DNA of 38,151 bases from Verrucomicrobiota bacterium (GCA_003221195.1 QHQO01000169.1:1-38151), one strand, 5' to 3'; counted from the stretch's first letter, positions 22,203 to 30,918 are shown. Numbers and translations: made by a program. Notes: generated by a model from the sequence alone, not told the origin.

Positions 22203-23589
22203 GTGCAGGATTTGCGATGGGCATCGGGACTGTCTGTTCTCGGCTGTCCGATTACTCAAAAGCGATTTTCGCGCGATCTGCATACGGATGATGGCGGCGG
22301 TAATTTTCTCGACGATTTGCAGGATCTAATGAATAATCTGCAAGGTCAGAATAGTTGGCCTTCTGATGCGCATTTGTTCCGTATGGTGCCTTGTGGCTGC
22401 GGAGGCCGAGCTAACCTACCCGGAAATGTCGCCTATGGGGACACGTGGGCCTCAGAGAACGGGCCTGTACCAGCCAGGAATTTTGAAAGTTATGGGAACA
22501 TTTGGGGTCAAGAGATTGCGCACAACTTCGGACGCTATCATGCTGGCAATTCGCATAACGAGCAGCCCCCTCCTGACCTGAGCTTCCCTTACGCACATGG
22601 AAGCATCGGAGAACCCGGCCTCGCAATCAGCACCGAGTGGTGGAATGGCTCGCCTTTTCTTATTGCTCCAGGCGTCCCTTCGCCCAGTGGAAGGTATCCT
22701 CATCCGCATGATTTCATGTCTTACGGCAGCGTCAACGACTTGGCGGAGCACACCTTTGGCTGGGTTTCTCCTTACACATATGGGGCACTTTTCCAGTCCT
22801 TTCCAGGAACTAGCCCGGACTGCCACCCCAGGGCGATCGACAAGCACGGAGAAGGTTGTTATCACAGGACGTGCTGTGGAAGCCCGGTACGCAGGCTATC
22901 GTACTCAGAAGCAAGAAGGGAGTTCTTGCCGAGCGAAGAGTCAGCCAGCATAAGCCGTGGGTTCGCCTTACCAGCCCACGGGGCGGCGAAACTTGGGGTC
23001 CAAGGGCGACTATCACCTGGGAGGCGGGCGATGAGGATCACGCCCCATTGACTTTCACCGTTCTCTACAACAATGGGCTAGACCAGAATTGGTTGCCGAT
23101 TGCTAACAGTGTGACCAAGCTATCCGCTTCTGTGGATGCCGCGCTACTACCCGGCTCGATGAAGGCGCGAGTCCGCGTGAGAGTCACCGACGGAGTGAAC
23201 ACGACTGAGGCCGAGTCCAAGGGAACATTCAGCGTGCCCGAGAAAAACCGCTTGTGGCGATTCTTGGACCATTCAATGGGCAAGTACTCGCTCCGGATAG
23301 CAGTGTGCAGTTCGTCGGAGCCGCCTATGATCCGGAAGACGGTATGCTTCCCGGCACAAGTTTGACATGGAACTCAGACCGCGAAGGATTGATGGGGCAC
23401 GGGCAACACCTAAAAATGCGAGCCATGTCCCGCGGAGCACACGTTGTCACGCTTACTGCCACTGACAAAAAGGGAAATTCGGCGAGTGCGCGCGTCAATG
23501 TGGTAATCGGGCGGGATCGGTTGCCCAGCTCCATGCTTCCAAACTCGCCGTTCCCGCCGGGTCATCGCTCGCCGCAGCCGCGGCATTGA
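22203..23589 (+). pseudogene. Zinc metalloprotease remnant with at least three frameshifts
   Basis: The first frame (22203 to about 22800) reads GNIWGQEIAHNFGRYHAGNS, a reprolysin-like zinc motif whose first His is Gln (Q-E-x-x-H-x-x-G-x-x-H). Downstream, HDFMSYGSV and GWVSPYTYGALF are typical of these secreted proteases. Sense then moves to the next frame (TATPGRSTSTEKVVITGRAV), again near 22880 (WKPGTQAIVLRSKKGVLAER, VRLTSPRGGETWGPRATITW), and again near 23250 (VAILGPFNGQVLAPDSSVQF, then DKKGNSASARVNVVIGRD). The later parts are two Ig-like beta modules. Signal peptide and propeptide are missing. With the changed His and the broken frames, no active enzyme can be made. Confidence 0.8.
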
Positions 23590-23822
23590 ATCACCGGTTG
23601 CAAATTTATAGCAAACTAGGCTTCGCATTGTCGAGGGGAACGTTCGTTCGCGGCTCTCGTTCAAAGTGATGTCGTGACTGGTGGCGGGAATAGTTGAAAC
23701 GCGCGCCTTAATCATTTGGGCTTTGCGCTGTTTCACGGCTTGAAAATCGTGGCACAGCTGGCCACGCAGATTTCTACGGAAACTGGGAGGCAGGTTCCAA
23801 AAAATAAACCTAGAAATTTTGC

Positions 23823-23847
23823 TTGACAGAACGGCACCATTTGTGCC
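23823..23847 (+). promoter_or_regulatory. Possible promoter-operator upstream of the barrel gene
   Basis: TTGACA (23823-23828) is a perfect -35 box. A small palindrome GGCAC-CATTT-GTGCC (23833-23847) follows at the spot where a repressor could block. No good -10 box is seen 17 bases on. The nearest downstream gene starts at 23965. Weak. Confidence 0.2.
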
Positions 23848-23964
23848 ACAAGTTGTCCCCCCTTGCGTCATGAGCGTTGCGAAGACCATCGATTTCTTAT
23901 GTGACCAGCATCACGACGAATCGCAGCGGAAAAAAGCAAAAACTCGTACGGCAAAAAAACGAAA

Positions 23965-25518
23965 GTGGACAGAAAACGGCGAGACAGAATAAGCCGACAG
24001 CTGAAAGCTACCACTCTACCAATCGACAATCTGATCCAGCGCTCGTTGCATCCCGCAGTCACGACAGTTCTGATCCTATTCGTTCTCGCTTGTTTTGCTG
24101 TAGCGCAAGAAGCACCAGTGACAACGCCGACGCCAAGTCCTTGCGAGACTTTGATTCCAAGCGGCGTATTCGATTTAGTCGGTTTCGGTCGCCAGGTAAA
24201 AATATCCGCGCTAACTAACCCTGACGTTGATGGCATTTCAGTTCATGAGAAATGGTGGCATTTGGAACCGAGCGAAGGCGTTTACGACTGGTCAACATTG
24301 GATGCCTATGTTGCGCGAATCACTCCATATGGAAAGAACATACTCATCCGCATTGGGACAATGGGCGGGCGACATTCCCTCGGCGGCAATATGCCGGACT
24401 GGGTAATGGACGCCGTTGGCGCAAACACGATCACCTATTATGACAGCGGTGGGGTTTTAAGAACTATTCCGCTTTTCTGGGATCAAACTTATCTCGACAA
24501 GAAAAAAGCCATGATCGCGGCAATTGGCGCTCGTTACTCAGGCAATCCCTTAGTAAAAGTGGCGACCGCCAGCTTTGCCAACCGCCACAGCGAAGACTGG
24601 AGCGTGCCGGACTCAACGCAAATTGACGGAATTCCGCCGGCTGGCTCGTCGGAAGCGAGTCGAATGCTCGCGGCAGGATACACGCATCAGAAGGTGGTAG
24701 ACGCTGGAACGCAAATAATGGACGCAGCCATGGCCGCCTGGCCAAATCAGGTGATCTACTTAGCCATCGGACGCATCGATCGGCCATTGGAACAAGACCC
24801 GGATTCGGTAGCGCGCGACGTTCGGGACGCGACTCGGTCAAGATGGGGCGTGAACCGGCTTGTCATCGGAAAAGAAATAATCTCAAACGTCATGCCGTTT
24901 GCACCGCCAGACCCAACGAGTGCTTGGGAATTGTTCTATGAATCAGGGCCTGCCATCGCCGGACAAAATCTGTCGGCTTGCTACGGAGACCCTCATTGCC
25001 AAATGAATGGCGGCAATTGCAACGGTCTGACCGCCGACCAAATTTTGCGCGGAACCGTGGATCATTTCGTGAGCTACGGCGGCAAATGGCTTGAGATTTA
25101 CGACGATGACGTAACCAATTTGCTAAGCGCGATTCATTACGCACATCAGCAACTCTTCATCCCATGTCCTACACCAACACCTTCGCAAACCGCCACACCT
25201 ACTACAACGCCAACGGCGACAGCTACAGCTACAGCCACGGCCACGGCCACGCCTACACCGACCGCGACGGCGACGCCGATTCCAACTCAAACGCCAACAC
25301 CGACTCCAACGCCCGCACCAACACCGACTCCGACGCCAACGGCGACAGCTACGGTGACGCCGACAGCGACACCTAGGCCGACTGCGACTGCAACCGCAAC
25401 TCCGACATCGACGCCAGCGCCAACGCCAACAGCAACGGCCACAGCTTCGCCTTCACCGACGCCGCGACCGCGTCCAACGCCAAGACTTCGGCCTACTCCC
25501 GCACCGCGACCGCTGTAG
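23965..25518 (+). CDS. Exported TIM-barrel glycosidase-like protein with Pro/Thr tail
   Basis: This 517-residue frame starts at GTG 23965; a TTG at 24046, just before the hydrophobic signal segment (AVTTVLILFVLACFAVAQ), is also possible. The mature part is like a GH5/GH42-type TIM barrel: HEKWWHLEPSEGVYDWSTLD, then VARITPYGKNILIRIGTMGG, VKVATASFANRHSEDWSVPD and VIYLAIGRIDRP. KYSGNPLVKV-type sequence and the Asn/Arg-His-Ser-Glu in NRHSEDW could carry an acid/base Glu; the nucleophile is not obvious. From about residue 398 it is a Pro/Thr/Ala tail of (PT)n type to the end, a linker or cell-wall/outer-surface tail, with an Arg-rich end (PRPRPTPRLRPTPAPRP). It lies inside the tRNA-bracketed region and is intact, unlike its neighbours. 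Confidence 0.72.
   Translation: MDRKRRDRISRQLKATTLPIDNLIQRSLHPAVTTVLILFVLACFAVAQEAPVTTPTPSPCETLIPSGVFDLVGFGRQVKISALTNPDVDGISVHEKWWHLEPSEGVYDWSTLDAYVARITPYGKNILIRIGTMGGRHSLGGNMPDWVMDAVGANTITYYDSGGVLRTIPLFWDQTYLDKKKAMIAAIGARYSGNPLVKVATASFANRHSEDWSVPDSTQIDGIPPAGSSEASRMLAAGYTHQKVVDAGTQIMDAAMAAWPNQVIYLAIGRIDRPLEQDPDSVARDVRDATRSRWGVNRLVIGKEIISNVMPFAPPDPTSAWELFYESGPAIAGQNLSACYGDPHCQMNGGNCNGLTADQILRGTVDHFVSYGGKWLEIYDDDVTNLLSAIHYAHQQLFIPCPTPTPSQTATPTTTPTATATATATATATPTPTATATPIPTQTPTPTPTPAPTPTPTPTATATVTPTATPRPTATATATPTSTPAPTPTATATASPSPTPRPRPTPRLRPTPAPRPL
25168..25515 (+). repeat. Low-complexity Pro/Thr coding repeat
   Basis: About 350 bases of CCNACN-type triplets (ACGCCAACGCC, ACAGCTACAG and similar) encode the Pro/Thr/Ala tail of the barrel protein. 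Such tracts expand and contract by slippage, so its length may vary among strains. Confidence 0.85.
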
Positions 25519-25562
25519 CGCCGCCGCGGCGATACCCGACTGTATGCGACTAAGGCTTAGCA

Positions 25563-25909
25563 TCAGTGAACAAGGAAAGCGCGTCGGACTACGGCAAACT
25601 TTTCACTGTTTCCGAGCGCGATGACACAGGCCTCTAAAAGGCGTGTAGGCATTCCGTTATGCTGAGCGATGAAATATAGACCAATGATATGATCCGGATT
25701 GAAGAAGGTGGCAAGAGAATCAGCGGTTGTTAAAGCTTCGGGACTTCGCGCAGAAAGAACTCACTGAATGCGTCCGCCAGTGTTTGCAAGCGACTTGTCG
25801 AAGCGGATTCGCATCTTGTTGGCGGCGATGAAATACCGATGCAATGTGGCGAGCGGTTCCCCAAAACCCAAAAATCGACGCCGCGTTTGCCTTCGGACTG
25901 TTTACTCAT
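25563..25909 (-). pseudogene. Possible broken small gene
   Basis: On the minus strand ATG 25909 (MSKQSEGKRGVDFW) starts one frame. Protein-like text then appears in another frame (ATLHRYFIAANKMRIRFDKS), and then LATFFNPDHIIGLYFIAQHN and ACVIALGNSEKFAVVRRAFL before TGA 25563-25565. The pieces join only with two frame changes. I do not recognise the family. The rest of 25519-26030 shows no gene. Confidence 0.35.
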
Positions 25910-26030
25910 TTATCGTCATCCTGAGCGCGAGAAAACAGCCTGTTTTCGAGAGTTATTCGGCAACTGTGTGGCAACGATTGGCCGCTTTTATCGTGCCACC
26001 ACGGATATGAAACCGTGCGAATCGCAAGAA

Positions 26031-26576
26031 CTACCCACGCTTTTTAGAGCGCGGGAGAGGTCTCTGTTCTTTGGCCGGAACGCCATTTCCTGTACTGCCA
26101 TACTTTGAGCGCGAGGAGCCGTTTATATGCTTATCGTTTACCAAGCGCCCTTCATCAGCATCGATGAATTGAAACATTGTCTGGATCTCCGACCTGGAAA
26201 CCATGGCTTCTTTTTTTTTCTCGCTTTCCAGCGTCTCGGAAAGTTCGTCATTCCAGCCTCGTTTTCGCATGAATTCATTCCACATATAAATCTCACCCTC
26301 GGACGGTCGATGTCCCATCCCAAAACACGACTGCAAAATTGCCGCGTCGTTGAGGCCGTGGTTCACGTACTCGACTACTAGCTCGTATCTAACTCGGAGA
26401 AAGGTTGCGCATTTTTCGTCAAAACCTTTTCCAAGGTTCACTTCATATTCGAGAGGCAATTCTCCTTTGTCATGGCGACGGATTTTGTCCAGCATTCGGC
26501 CGAAATAAAACAAGCCGCCCACCTTGTCGTAGGGACTACGAAGACCCAAGTCTCTCACACGACAGTCCATTTCCAC
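26031..26576 (-). CDS. DUF5069-like protein
   Basis: This 181-residue frame carries a DUF5069-like domain: LRSPYDKVGGLFYFGRMLDK, then IRRHDKGELPLEYEVNLGKG, CATFLRVRYELVVEYVNHGL and MWNEFMRKRGWNDELSE. DUF5069 proteins are widespread in Verrucomicrobia and of unknown function. The last 45 residues (from about KHINGSSRSK) are not conserved and could be a read-through into non-coding sequence. The FIDADEG segment just before is the usual end of the domain. ATG 26576 or 26570; no clear ribosome site was found. Confidence 0.75.
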   Translation of the reverse strand: MEMDCRVRDLGLRSPYDKVGGLFYFGRMLDKIRRHDKGELPLEYEVNLGKGFDEKCATFLRVRYELVVEYVNHGLNDAAILQSCFGMGHRPSEGEIYMWNEFMRKRGWNDELSETLESEKKKEAMVSRSEIQTMFQFIDADEGRLVNDKHINGSSRSKYGSTGNGVPAKEQRPLPRSKKRG

Positions 26577-26772
26577 GAACCCCCCCGGATTTATTGCAAG
26601 TTATTAACAGTTCTTCACAAACCGTTGCAAGACTATTTTTCAGCCGCAATTTTCTAGACGCGGGCGGGTCAGGAAGCGGACCACAACTGGTTCCGCCGGA
26701 TCGGCCGAAAAAGGAATCTAAGGTTTCGTCTAAAACAATGGATGCGCCCGCACGCCGCGACAAAAAACTGAA

Positions 26773-26949
26773 TCACGGCTCTTTGAACTCGCCTGCGTGC
26801 TCGAGCGTTTCGATCACGTTGCCCGCTGAATCGTAAACGCGGATCACGGCATCATGTGACCGGCTGCGAAACTTGGCGCGCTCGCGGATGACAGCAGCGC
26901 CGATGCCGCTGGAATGATTCGGTACGCAGCGGGACTTGACTTTGGCCAC
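26773..26949 (-). CDS. Small conserved protein behind bactofilin
   Basis: GTG 26949 gives 58 residues: MAKVKSRCVPNHSSGIGAAV, IRERAKFRSRSHDAVIRVYD and SAGNVIETLEHAGEFKEP, stopping at TGA 26773-26775. It lies 18 bases after the bactofilin stop on the same strand. The tail VIRVYDSAGNVIETLEHAGE recurs in the broken gene at 21260-21480. IRVYDSAGNVIET reads like a short beta-hairpin. No known function. Confidence 0.6.
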   Translation of the reverse strand: MAKVKSRCVPNHSSGIGAAVIRERAKFRSRSHDAVIRVYDSAGNVIETLEHAGEFKEP

Positions 26950-26966
26950 AAGCCCCGAAGCGAACG

Positions 26967-27410
26967 TCAGGCCGGGAGTGACTTCCCCATCGCGACCTTT
27001 GCGCTGCCAAGAAATGTCGCATTCTCATCAACCATCAGGCGGGGCGCTTCGATGTCACCACGCAACGTGCAACCCGCCTGGAGCTCGCAGCGTTCAGTCA
27101 CAAAAATATTGCCCTCCACCGTCCCTCGCACCTTCACCGATCTCGTCCTGATCTCACCGCGTATGCTCGCGTGCTCCCCAATCGTGAGCGTTCCGGTGGA
27201 ATCGATTGTGCCCTCCACCTCGCCGTCGATGAACAGCCCGTTCTGGAATTTGACCGACCCCTTGATCGAAACTCCGCGCGAGAGAAAAGCGCCGGATTGC
27301 GTTGGCATGAAAGTGCGGTTGGATGGCCTTGGGACGACAGATGGGTCTGGCCGATTCGTTTGCAGGGGTTCGGTGCCTCTACGAGGAGAAAAGCGACTAA
27401 AAGGCTGCAT
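26967..27410 (-). CDS. Bactofilin
   Basis: This 147-residue protein is a bactofilin (DUF583), a beta-helix cytoskeletal filament protein. The core runs from about residue 43 with the repeat pattern of a right-handed beta helix: GVSIKGSVKFQNGLFIDGEV, then IDSTGTLTIGEHASIRGEIR and VRGTVEGNIFVTERCELQAG. The N-terminal 40 residues are basic and Pro-rich (FSRFSPRRGTEPLQTNRPDP), a usual membrane-binding or flexible tail. Bactofilins polymerise without nucleotide and place cell-wall enzymes or surface structures. ATG 27410 is the only sensible start. Length is normal. Confidence 0.92.
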   Translation of the reverse strand: MQPFSRFSPRRGTEPLQTNRPDPSVVPRPSNRTFMPTQSGAFLSRGVSIKGSVKFQNGLFIDGEVEGTIDSTGTLTIGEHASIRGEIRTRSVKVRGTVEGNIFVTERCELQAGCTLRGDIEAPRLMVDENATFLGSAKVAMGKSLPA

Positions 27411-27737
27411 GGCGAAAATTGTGCCGAATTATTTAGCAAATAGGAAGCGGAATCGTTCGATCGAGAACGCTCGGGGTAGCTACTGGCTCGACCCACTAGG
27501 GGCCCGAGAAACCGATCGGAGCTCCTTCAGGTGCTCGGACGAGGGCGACGGTGACGCCCTGATAAAACTTCTTACTCTCTGAACTCGCCTTGGGCGTAGC
27601 CAGTTCGTTCGCCTTCTCCTCGCCGATAGCTTGGCGACTGTTGACACCATGTTGACCGTACCACAGCCGTTTCTGTTCTTTTCTGGTCGCTCATGTTCGC
27701 AACCGTGCGAGGGAGCGAATGTGCCACGAGGGGCAGA
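27411..27737. other. Stretch without a clear gene
   Basis: About 330 bases. On the minus strand a stop-free stretch ending near 27500 reads LWYGQHGVNSRQAIGEEKAN, then ELATPKASSESKKFYQGVTV. It looks protein-like but has no start and no recognised family; I do not annotate it as a gene. Confidence 0.4.
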
Positions 27738-27782
27738 CACTAGATTTTGAGTCCAACGCGTCCGCCAATTCCGCACGCCGGC
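27738..27782 (-). tRNA. tRNA-Leu(CAA) 5' fragment (decayed)
   Basis: From 27782 down to 27738 the minus strand matches the 5' half of the intact tRNA-Leu(CAA) at 19382-19465: acceptor GCCGGCG, D arm GGAATTGGCGGACGCG, and anticodon arm TTGGACTCAAAATCTAG. It has one deleted G and a few substitutions. After the anticodon stem the match stops; the variable and T arms are absent. It is a fragment, not a functional tRNA. Confidence 0.8.
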
Positions 27783-27837
27783 TTTGTAACATAGGCATCT
27801 GGCCTGTAAGTCGCGCGGGCTTCGCAGCCTGCGCGCG

Positions 27838-28470
27838 CTAACTTCCGATAAATTCGAGCATTTGCAAACCGCGAGGTGGCCCGAGAATTTCGCGAAGAAT
27901 CATTGCGTCGCGCAAACCGGACGTCGATGCAAGCAACGTGGCGATGTCTGTTCTTCGTTCCTCTGCTTTAGTAATTGTCGGCGTCACTCCCGCGTAAGTT
28001 TTCGCGGGCGCTTTGAAGATCGGCTGCGGCGCAATCGGGAACGGTGCTTCGTGAACTTCGTAGGCAGGTGGAACCATCTTCTCCGCGCCACTGACAGTCC
28101 GCGATGGAGGAATTTCTTTCGTGATTATCTCGCGCTTACGCGACCTTTCTCGTCTTAGTTGCGAAAATGGTGAAATTGGCGGCTGCACCGGTGCAAGTGG
28201 GCGGAGCGGAGTGTCTGTCCGAGGCATCACGGGCGGCGGCGGTCTTGAGGTTGGAGGTTGGCCAAGGGCTTCCAATAATTTGCGAATCCGGTCTTCGTCT
28301 GACTCAGCCGGCGCGCGTCGCATTGGCGTAGGCGTTCTGGGAGTCGGCGTCGATGTTGTCTTTGTCTGATCTTTGCCTGTTTTGCCTGCTGTCTTCGCCA
28401 GGAACTGGAACAAGAGGGCGACCGCGATAAGCAAGAGGAAAAGCAGACTATCGAGATGCGCTGCAATCAC
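27838..28470 (-). CDS. Pro-rich single-span membrane protein beside FloA
   Basis: From GTG 28470 the protein has 210 residues (ATG 28530 is open upstream). Residues 2-22 are hydrophobic (IAAHLDSLLFLLLIAVALLF), a signal anchor. The rest is Pro-, Arg- and Thr-rich (TPTPRTPTPMRRAPAESDED, PPTSRPPPPVMP). A conserved C-terminal helix ends it (LLASTSGLRDAMILREILGP, then PRGLQMLEFIG). It is read 77 bases behind floA and in the same direction, so the two may work together at the membrane. No named family. Confidence 0.7.
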   Translation of the reverse strand: MIAAHLDSLLFLLLIAVALLFQFLAKTAGKTGKDQTKTTSTPTPRTPTPMRRAPAESDEDRIRKLLEALGQPPTSRPPPPVMPRTDTPLRPLAPVQPPISPFSQLRRERSRKREIITKEIPPSRTVSGAEKMVPPAYEVHEAPFPIAPQPIFKAPAKTYAGVTPTITKAEERRTDIATLLASTSGLRDAMILREILGPPRGLQMLEFIGS

Positions 28471-28547
28471 TGGTTGTCGTTGAATCGTTAAAAGAGTTAG
28501 ATCGTTACATCGGGCAGATTTCCGATTCACGATTCACAGATCACGAA

Positions 28548-29564
28548 TCACGTTCCCTCAGCTCGCGGTTTTTCGCCGCCTGCAATTGATTCGCGCATCG
28601 ATGTATCCGCCTGCACGTTTTTCATCCGGACGTAATCCATTACGCCAAGGTTACCCGAGCGAAACGCGTCTGCCATTGCCTGGGGAACGAGCGATTCGGC
28701 TTCCACCACTTTGGCTCGCATCTCCTGGGTCCTGGCCCGCATCTCTTGCTCGACAGCCACGGCGGCCGCACGGCGCACTTCGGCTTTCGCTTGGGCAACA
28801 CGCTTGTCGGCCTCGGCTTGTTCGGTCTGTAATTTCGCGCCGATATTATCGCCGACATCGACATCGGCGATATCGATCGAGAGAATTTCAAACGCAGTGT
28901 TGCTATCGAGACCTTTGGCCAGCACTGTCTTGGAAATGCGATCCGGATTCTCAAGCACTTCCTTGTAGGAATGAGCTGAGCCGATTGCGCTCACAATGCC
29001 TTCGCCCACGCGCGCGATGATCGTTTCTTCAGTTGCGCCACCTACGAACCGATCGAGATGTGAACGTACGGTAACACGCGCTTTGACCTTCACGCCGATA
29101 CCGTCTTGTGCGACTCCGTCAATCGTCGTGCGGCCCATGTTTGGGCTCGGAGCGTCGATCACCTTCGGATTGATGCTCGTGCGCACCGCTTCCAAAACCG
29201 TCTTGCCAGTTCCCTTGGTGGCAAGGTCGATGGCACAGGCTCGGTTGAAATCGAGCGTAATGCCTGCCTTATCCGCAGCAATTAGGGCGAGGACGACATG
29301 GCTCACATCGCCCCCTGCCAGGTAGTGAGCTTCCAAGGGATCACTCCGAACATCCAGACCCGCTTTCACTGCCGTGATGCGATTGTCTACGATTAAACCA
29401 ACCGGCACTTTCCGCAGCCTCATTCCAACCATCTTACCCAGACTCACTGGCGCATTTGCGATCCGTGCCCGAAGCCAGAGACCAAAAAAGTTGAAAAGAA
29501 CAACCGCCAGCACGAACGCGAACAGCGCTAGCACTGCGATGCCGACAAGATAAAGCGATTCCAT
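28548..29564 (-). CDS. floA: Flotillin-like protein FloA
   Basis: This 338-residue membrane protein matches FloA (SPFH family, formerly YqfA type), the bacterial flotillin that organises membrane microdomains. It starts with a hydrophobic hairpin ([20 protein letters not shown]) and continues with [20 protein letters not shown], then [20 protein letters not shown]. The SPFH core follows ([40 protein letters not shown]). A coiled-coil end has [20 protein letters not shown] and [20 protein letters not shown]. Length and order match the family. No NfeD gene sits upstream as in Firmicutes; instead a Pro-rich membrane protein lies downstream. Confidence 0.93.
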   Translation of the reverse strand: MESLYLVGIAVLALFAFVLAVVLFNFFGLWLRARIANAPVSLGKMVGMRLRKVPVGLIVDNRITAVKAGLDVRSDPLEAHYLAGGDVSHVVLALIAADKAGITLDFNRACAIDLATKGTGKTVLEAVRTSINPKVIDAPSPNMGRTTIDGVAQDGIGVKVKARVTVRSHLDRFVGGATEETIIARVGEGIVSAIGSAHSYKEVLENPDRISKTVLAKGLDSNTAFEILSIDIADVDVGDNIGAKLQTEQAEADKRVAQAKAEVRRAAAVAVEQEMRARTQEMRAKVVEAESLVPQAMADAFRSGNLGVMDYVRMKNVQADTSMRESIAGGEKPRAEGT

Positions 29565-29651
29565 ATTGCTGCGGAGATTATCGAAACCGAAACAACGCGG
29601 AAAGTTCTAATTAGGTGAGGTGTGGAACGCCGCATTGTGGCGGCGTGTGTT

Positions 29652-29870
29652 CAGCGCCAAGGGCGCGGTATTCATTGGCAGCCTGGGGCAGCGCCCCGGG
29701 AAAATAGGACGTTCCAAAGTGGAGCGCTGAAAGCGCGATTCACTCCAAGAGCATGGGTCTATTAACGTGATCTGGTGAACTGAGTCGCGCTTTCAGCGTT
29801 CGTTGACAAACACGACCCAGCTCCCTGGGGCGATGCCCCAGGCTGGAATGAGAAGCGCCTTTGGCGTTAA
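29652..29870. repeat. Nested-palindrome repeat element, copy 2
   Basis: The modules match copy 1 (12296-12510) in order. The outer pair is CAGCGCCAAGGGCGC and GCGCCTTTGGCGTTA (ends 29652 and about 29868). The middle pair is GCCTGGGGCAGCGCCCCGGG and CCTGGGGCGATGCCCCAGG. The inner pair is GCTGAAAGCGCGATTCA and GTCGCGCTTTCAGCG. Spacing is alike (about 219 bases). The modules are conserved while the text between is not. It fills most of the 500 gene-free bases between floA and the next gene. Confidence 0.72.
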
Positions 29871-30067
29871 AGAATGCGAAACAACGTGCAAGGGGACGGC
29901 GAAGCAAATACCTGCGGCGTCCCCCGACAGCGCAGCGCGCTGTCCGTAGCGTAAGGAAAAGAATAGCGACTTTTTTGCTCGCTTTACGGCGCGCTTTTCA
30001 ATAAAACCGCAATTCCCATGATTTCGCTTTTGCTAGGGGCGCGTTAGATATCTCGACATTTACTCCA

Positions 30068-30604
30068 ATGCACACGCTTCAAGAGTGGCAGGTGTGGTAT
30101 CAGTCGGCTAACGTCACAGGATTCGAGGAACCGCTACTCGAAGCGTGGGACAATCGGTTAGCCGCGCAGAATGTTTACTTTGATGCGTGCGTTGCTAAGC
30201 ACGTTGGCCACAGACACGTTGCTGTGAAAAACGTCGCGTTTCTTCGAATTGATCAAGGATTGGCGAAGCCTGCGATAGAAAAGGCCGTGGCCGCGTTTAT
30301 CCGGGAAAGCTCCTGGCCCGCTCTGACACACCGTGAGCATTTGCATTTGATCGTCCGCATTCAGCTCGCTCGAAAAGTAGTAGCAGCTATTCGGCAGGGC
30401 ACGCCTCAGGGTATGGTTCTTAAGAGTCTAATGCCCGATCTTGGAAATCGTGAGCACGCCATCCGCTGGTTCCTTGTGGATCTTTGGAATTTGGGAGGAA
30501 AAGCGTTTCTCGCCGCGATGGCTCGTGATTCCTTGGGAAAGCCACCGGAATCCCTAACCGACAAAAGCCAGGTCGAAGAGCTGGCTAGCGAGCGAACAAG
30601 TTGA
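30068..30604 (+). CDS. Hypothetical protein
   Basis: This 178-residue soluble protein shows no signal peptide or membrane segment. It begins with MHTLQEWQVWYQSANVTGFE and has a Trp-rich N-part, a helical middle (AFIRESSWPALTHREHLHLI, then VRIQLARKVVAAIRQGTPQG) and LVDLWNLGGKAFLAAMARDS near the end. Hydrophobic helix faces and Ala/Leu spacing look like a compact alpha-helical fold. No family is recognised. It ends 14 bases before the tRNA on the other strand. The sequence is cleanly protein-like over its full length. Confidence 0.6.
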   Translation: MHTLQEWQVWYQSANVTGFEEPLLEAWDNRLAAQNVYFDACVAKHVGHRHVAVKNVAFLRIDQGLAKPAIEKAVAAFIRESSWPALTHREHLHLIVRIQLARKVVAAIRQGTPQGMVLKSLMPDLGNREHAIRWFLVDLWNLGGKAFLAAMARDSLGKPPESLTDKSQVEELASERTS

Positions 30605-30617
30605 CCTCGCTGTTTGG

Positions 30618-30698
30618 TGCTCGGGGCGGGACTTGAACCCGCATGCCTTTCGGCATACGCCCCTCAAACGTACGTGTCTGCCATTCCACCACCCGAGC
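30618..30698 (-). tRNA. tRNA-Leu, anticodon GAG
   Basis: The minus strand begins GCTCGGG and closes with CCCGAGC plus discriminator A. The anticodon arm TACGT-TTGAGGG-GCGTA gives anticodon GAG (Leu, codons CUU/CUC). A variable arm (TGCCGAAAGGCA) and T arm (GCGGGTTCAAGTCCCGC) complete a class II tRNA of 81 bases. It is the second leucine tRNA in the window. Confidence 0.94.
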
Positions 30699-30918
30699 AT
30701 TGAGAAAGTGAATCGTGAACGGTAAATGGCGGAGAAAGGCTCGCAAGCGCTTTGTCGCGCAGGTGTTTTACGTTTGCTCATGCTCGTAATCGAAAATTGA
30801 GAGCAAGCGTCACCGAGTGCGCAGCATTGACCAGGAGAATGAAACCATTGCGATTCACAGCTAAGCTTCGAGCACCCGCCTTCGGTCGCCGCGGCGAGCT
30901 ACGGCGTGGCAATCGAGC

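Noticed and set aside
25164-25376. Tyr/Asp-rich frame over the Pro/Thr repeat
   Set aside because: Frame-shifted reading of the low-complexity repeat.
25168-25515. CRISPR array
   Set aside because: The repeat is a codon-level Pro/Thr tract without regular spacers.
27480-27776. Minus-strand frame of 98 codons overlapping the tRNA fragment
   Set aside because: Its start lies inside the tRNA fragment; a protein-like stretch exists in another frame but has no start.
28586-29325. Plus-strand frames over floA
   Set aside because: Antisense shadows of a strongly conserved gene.
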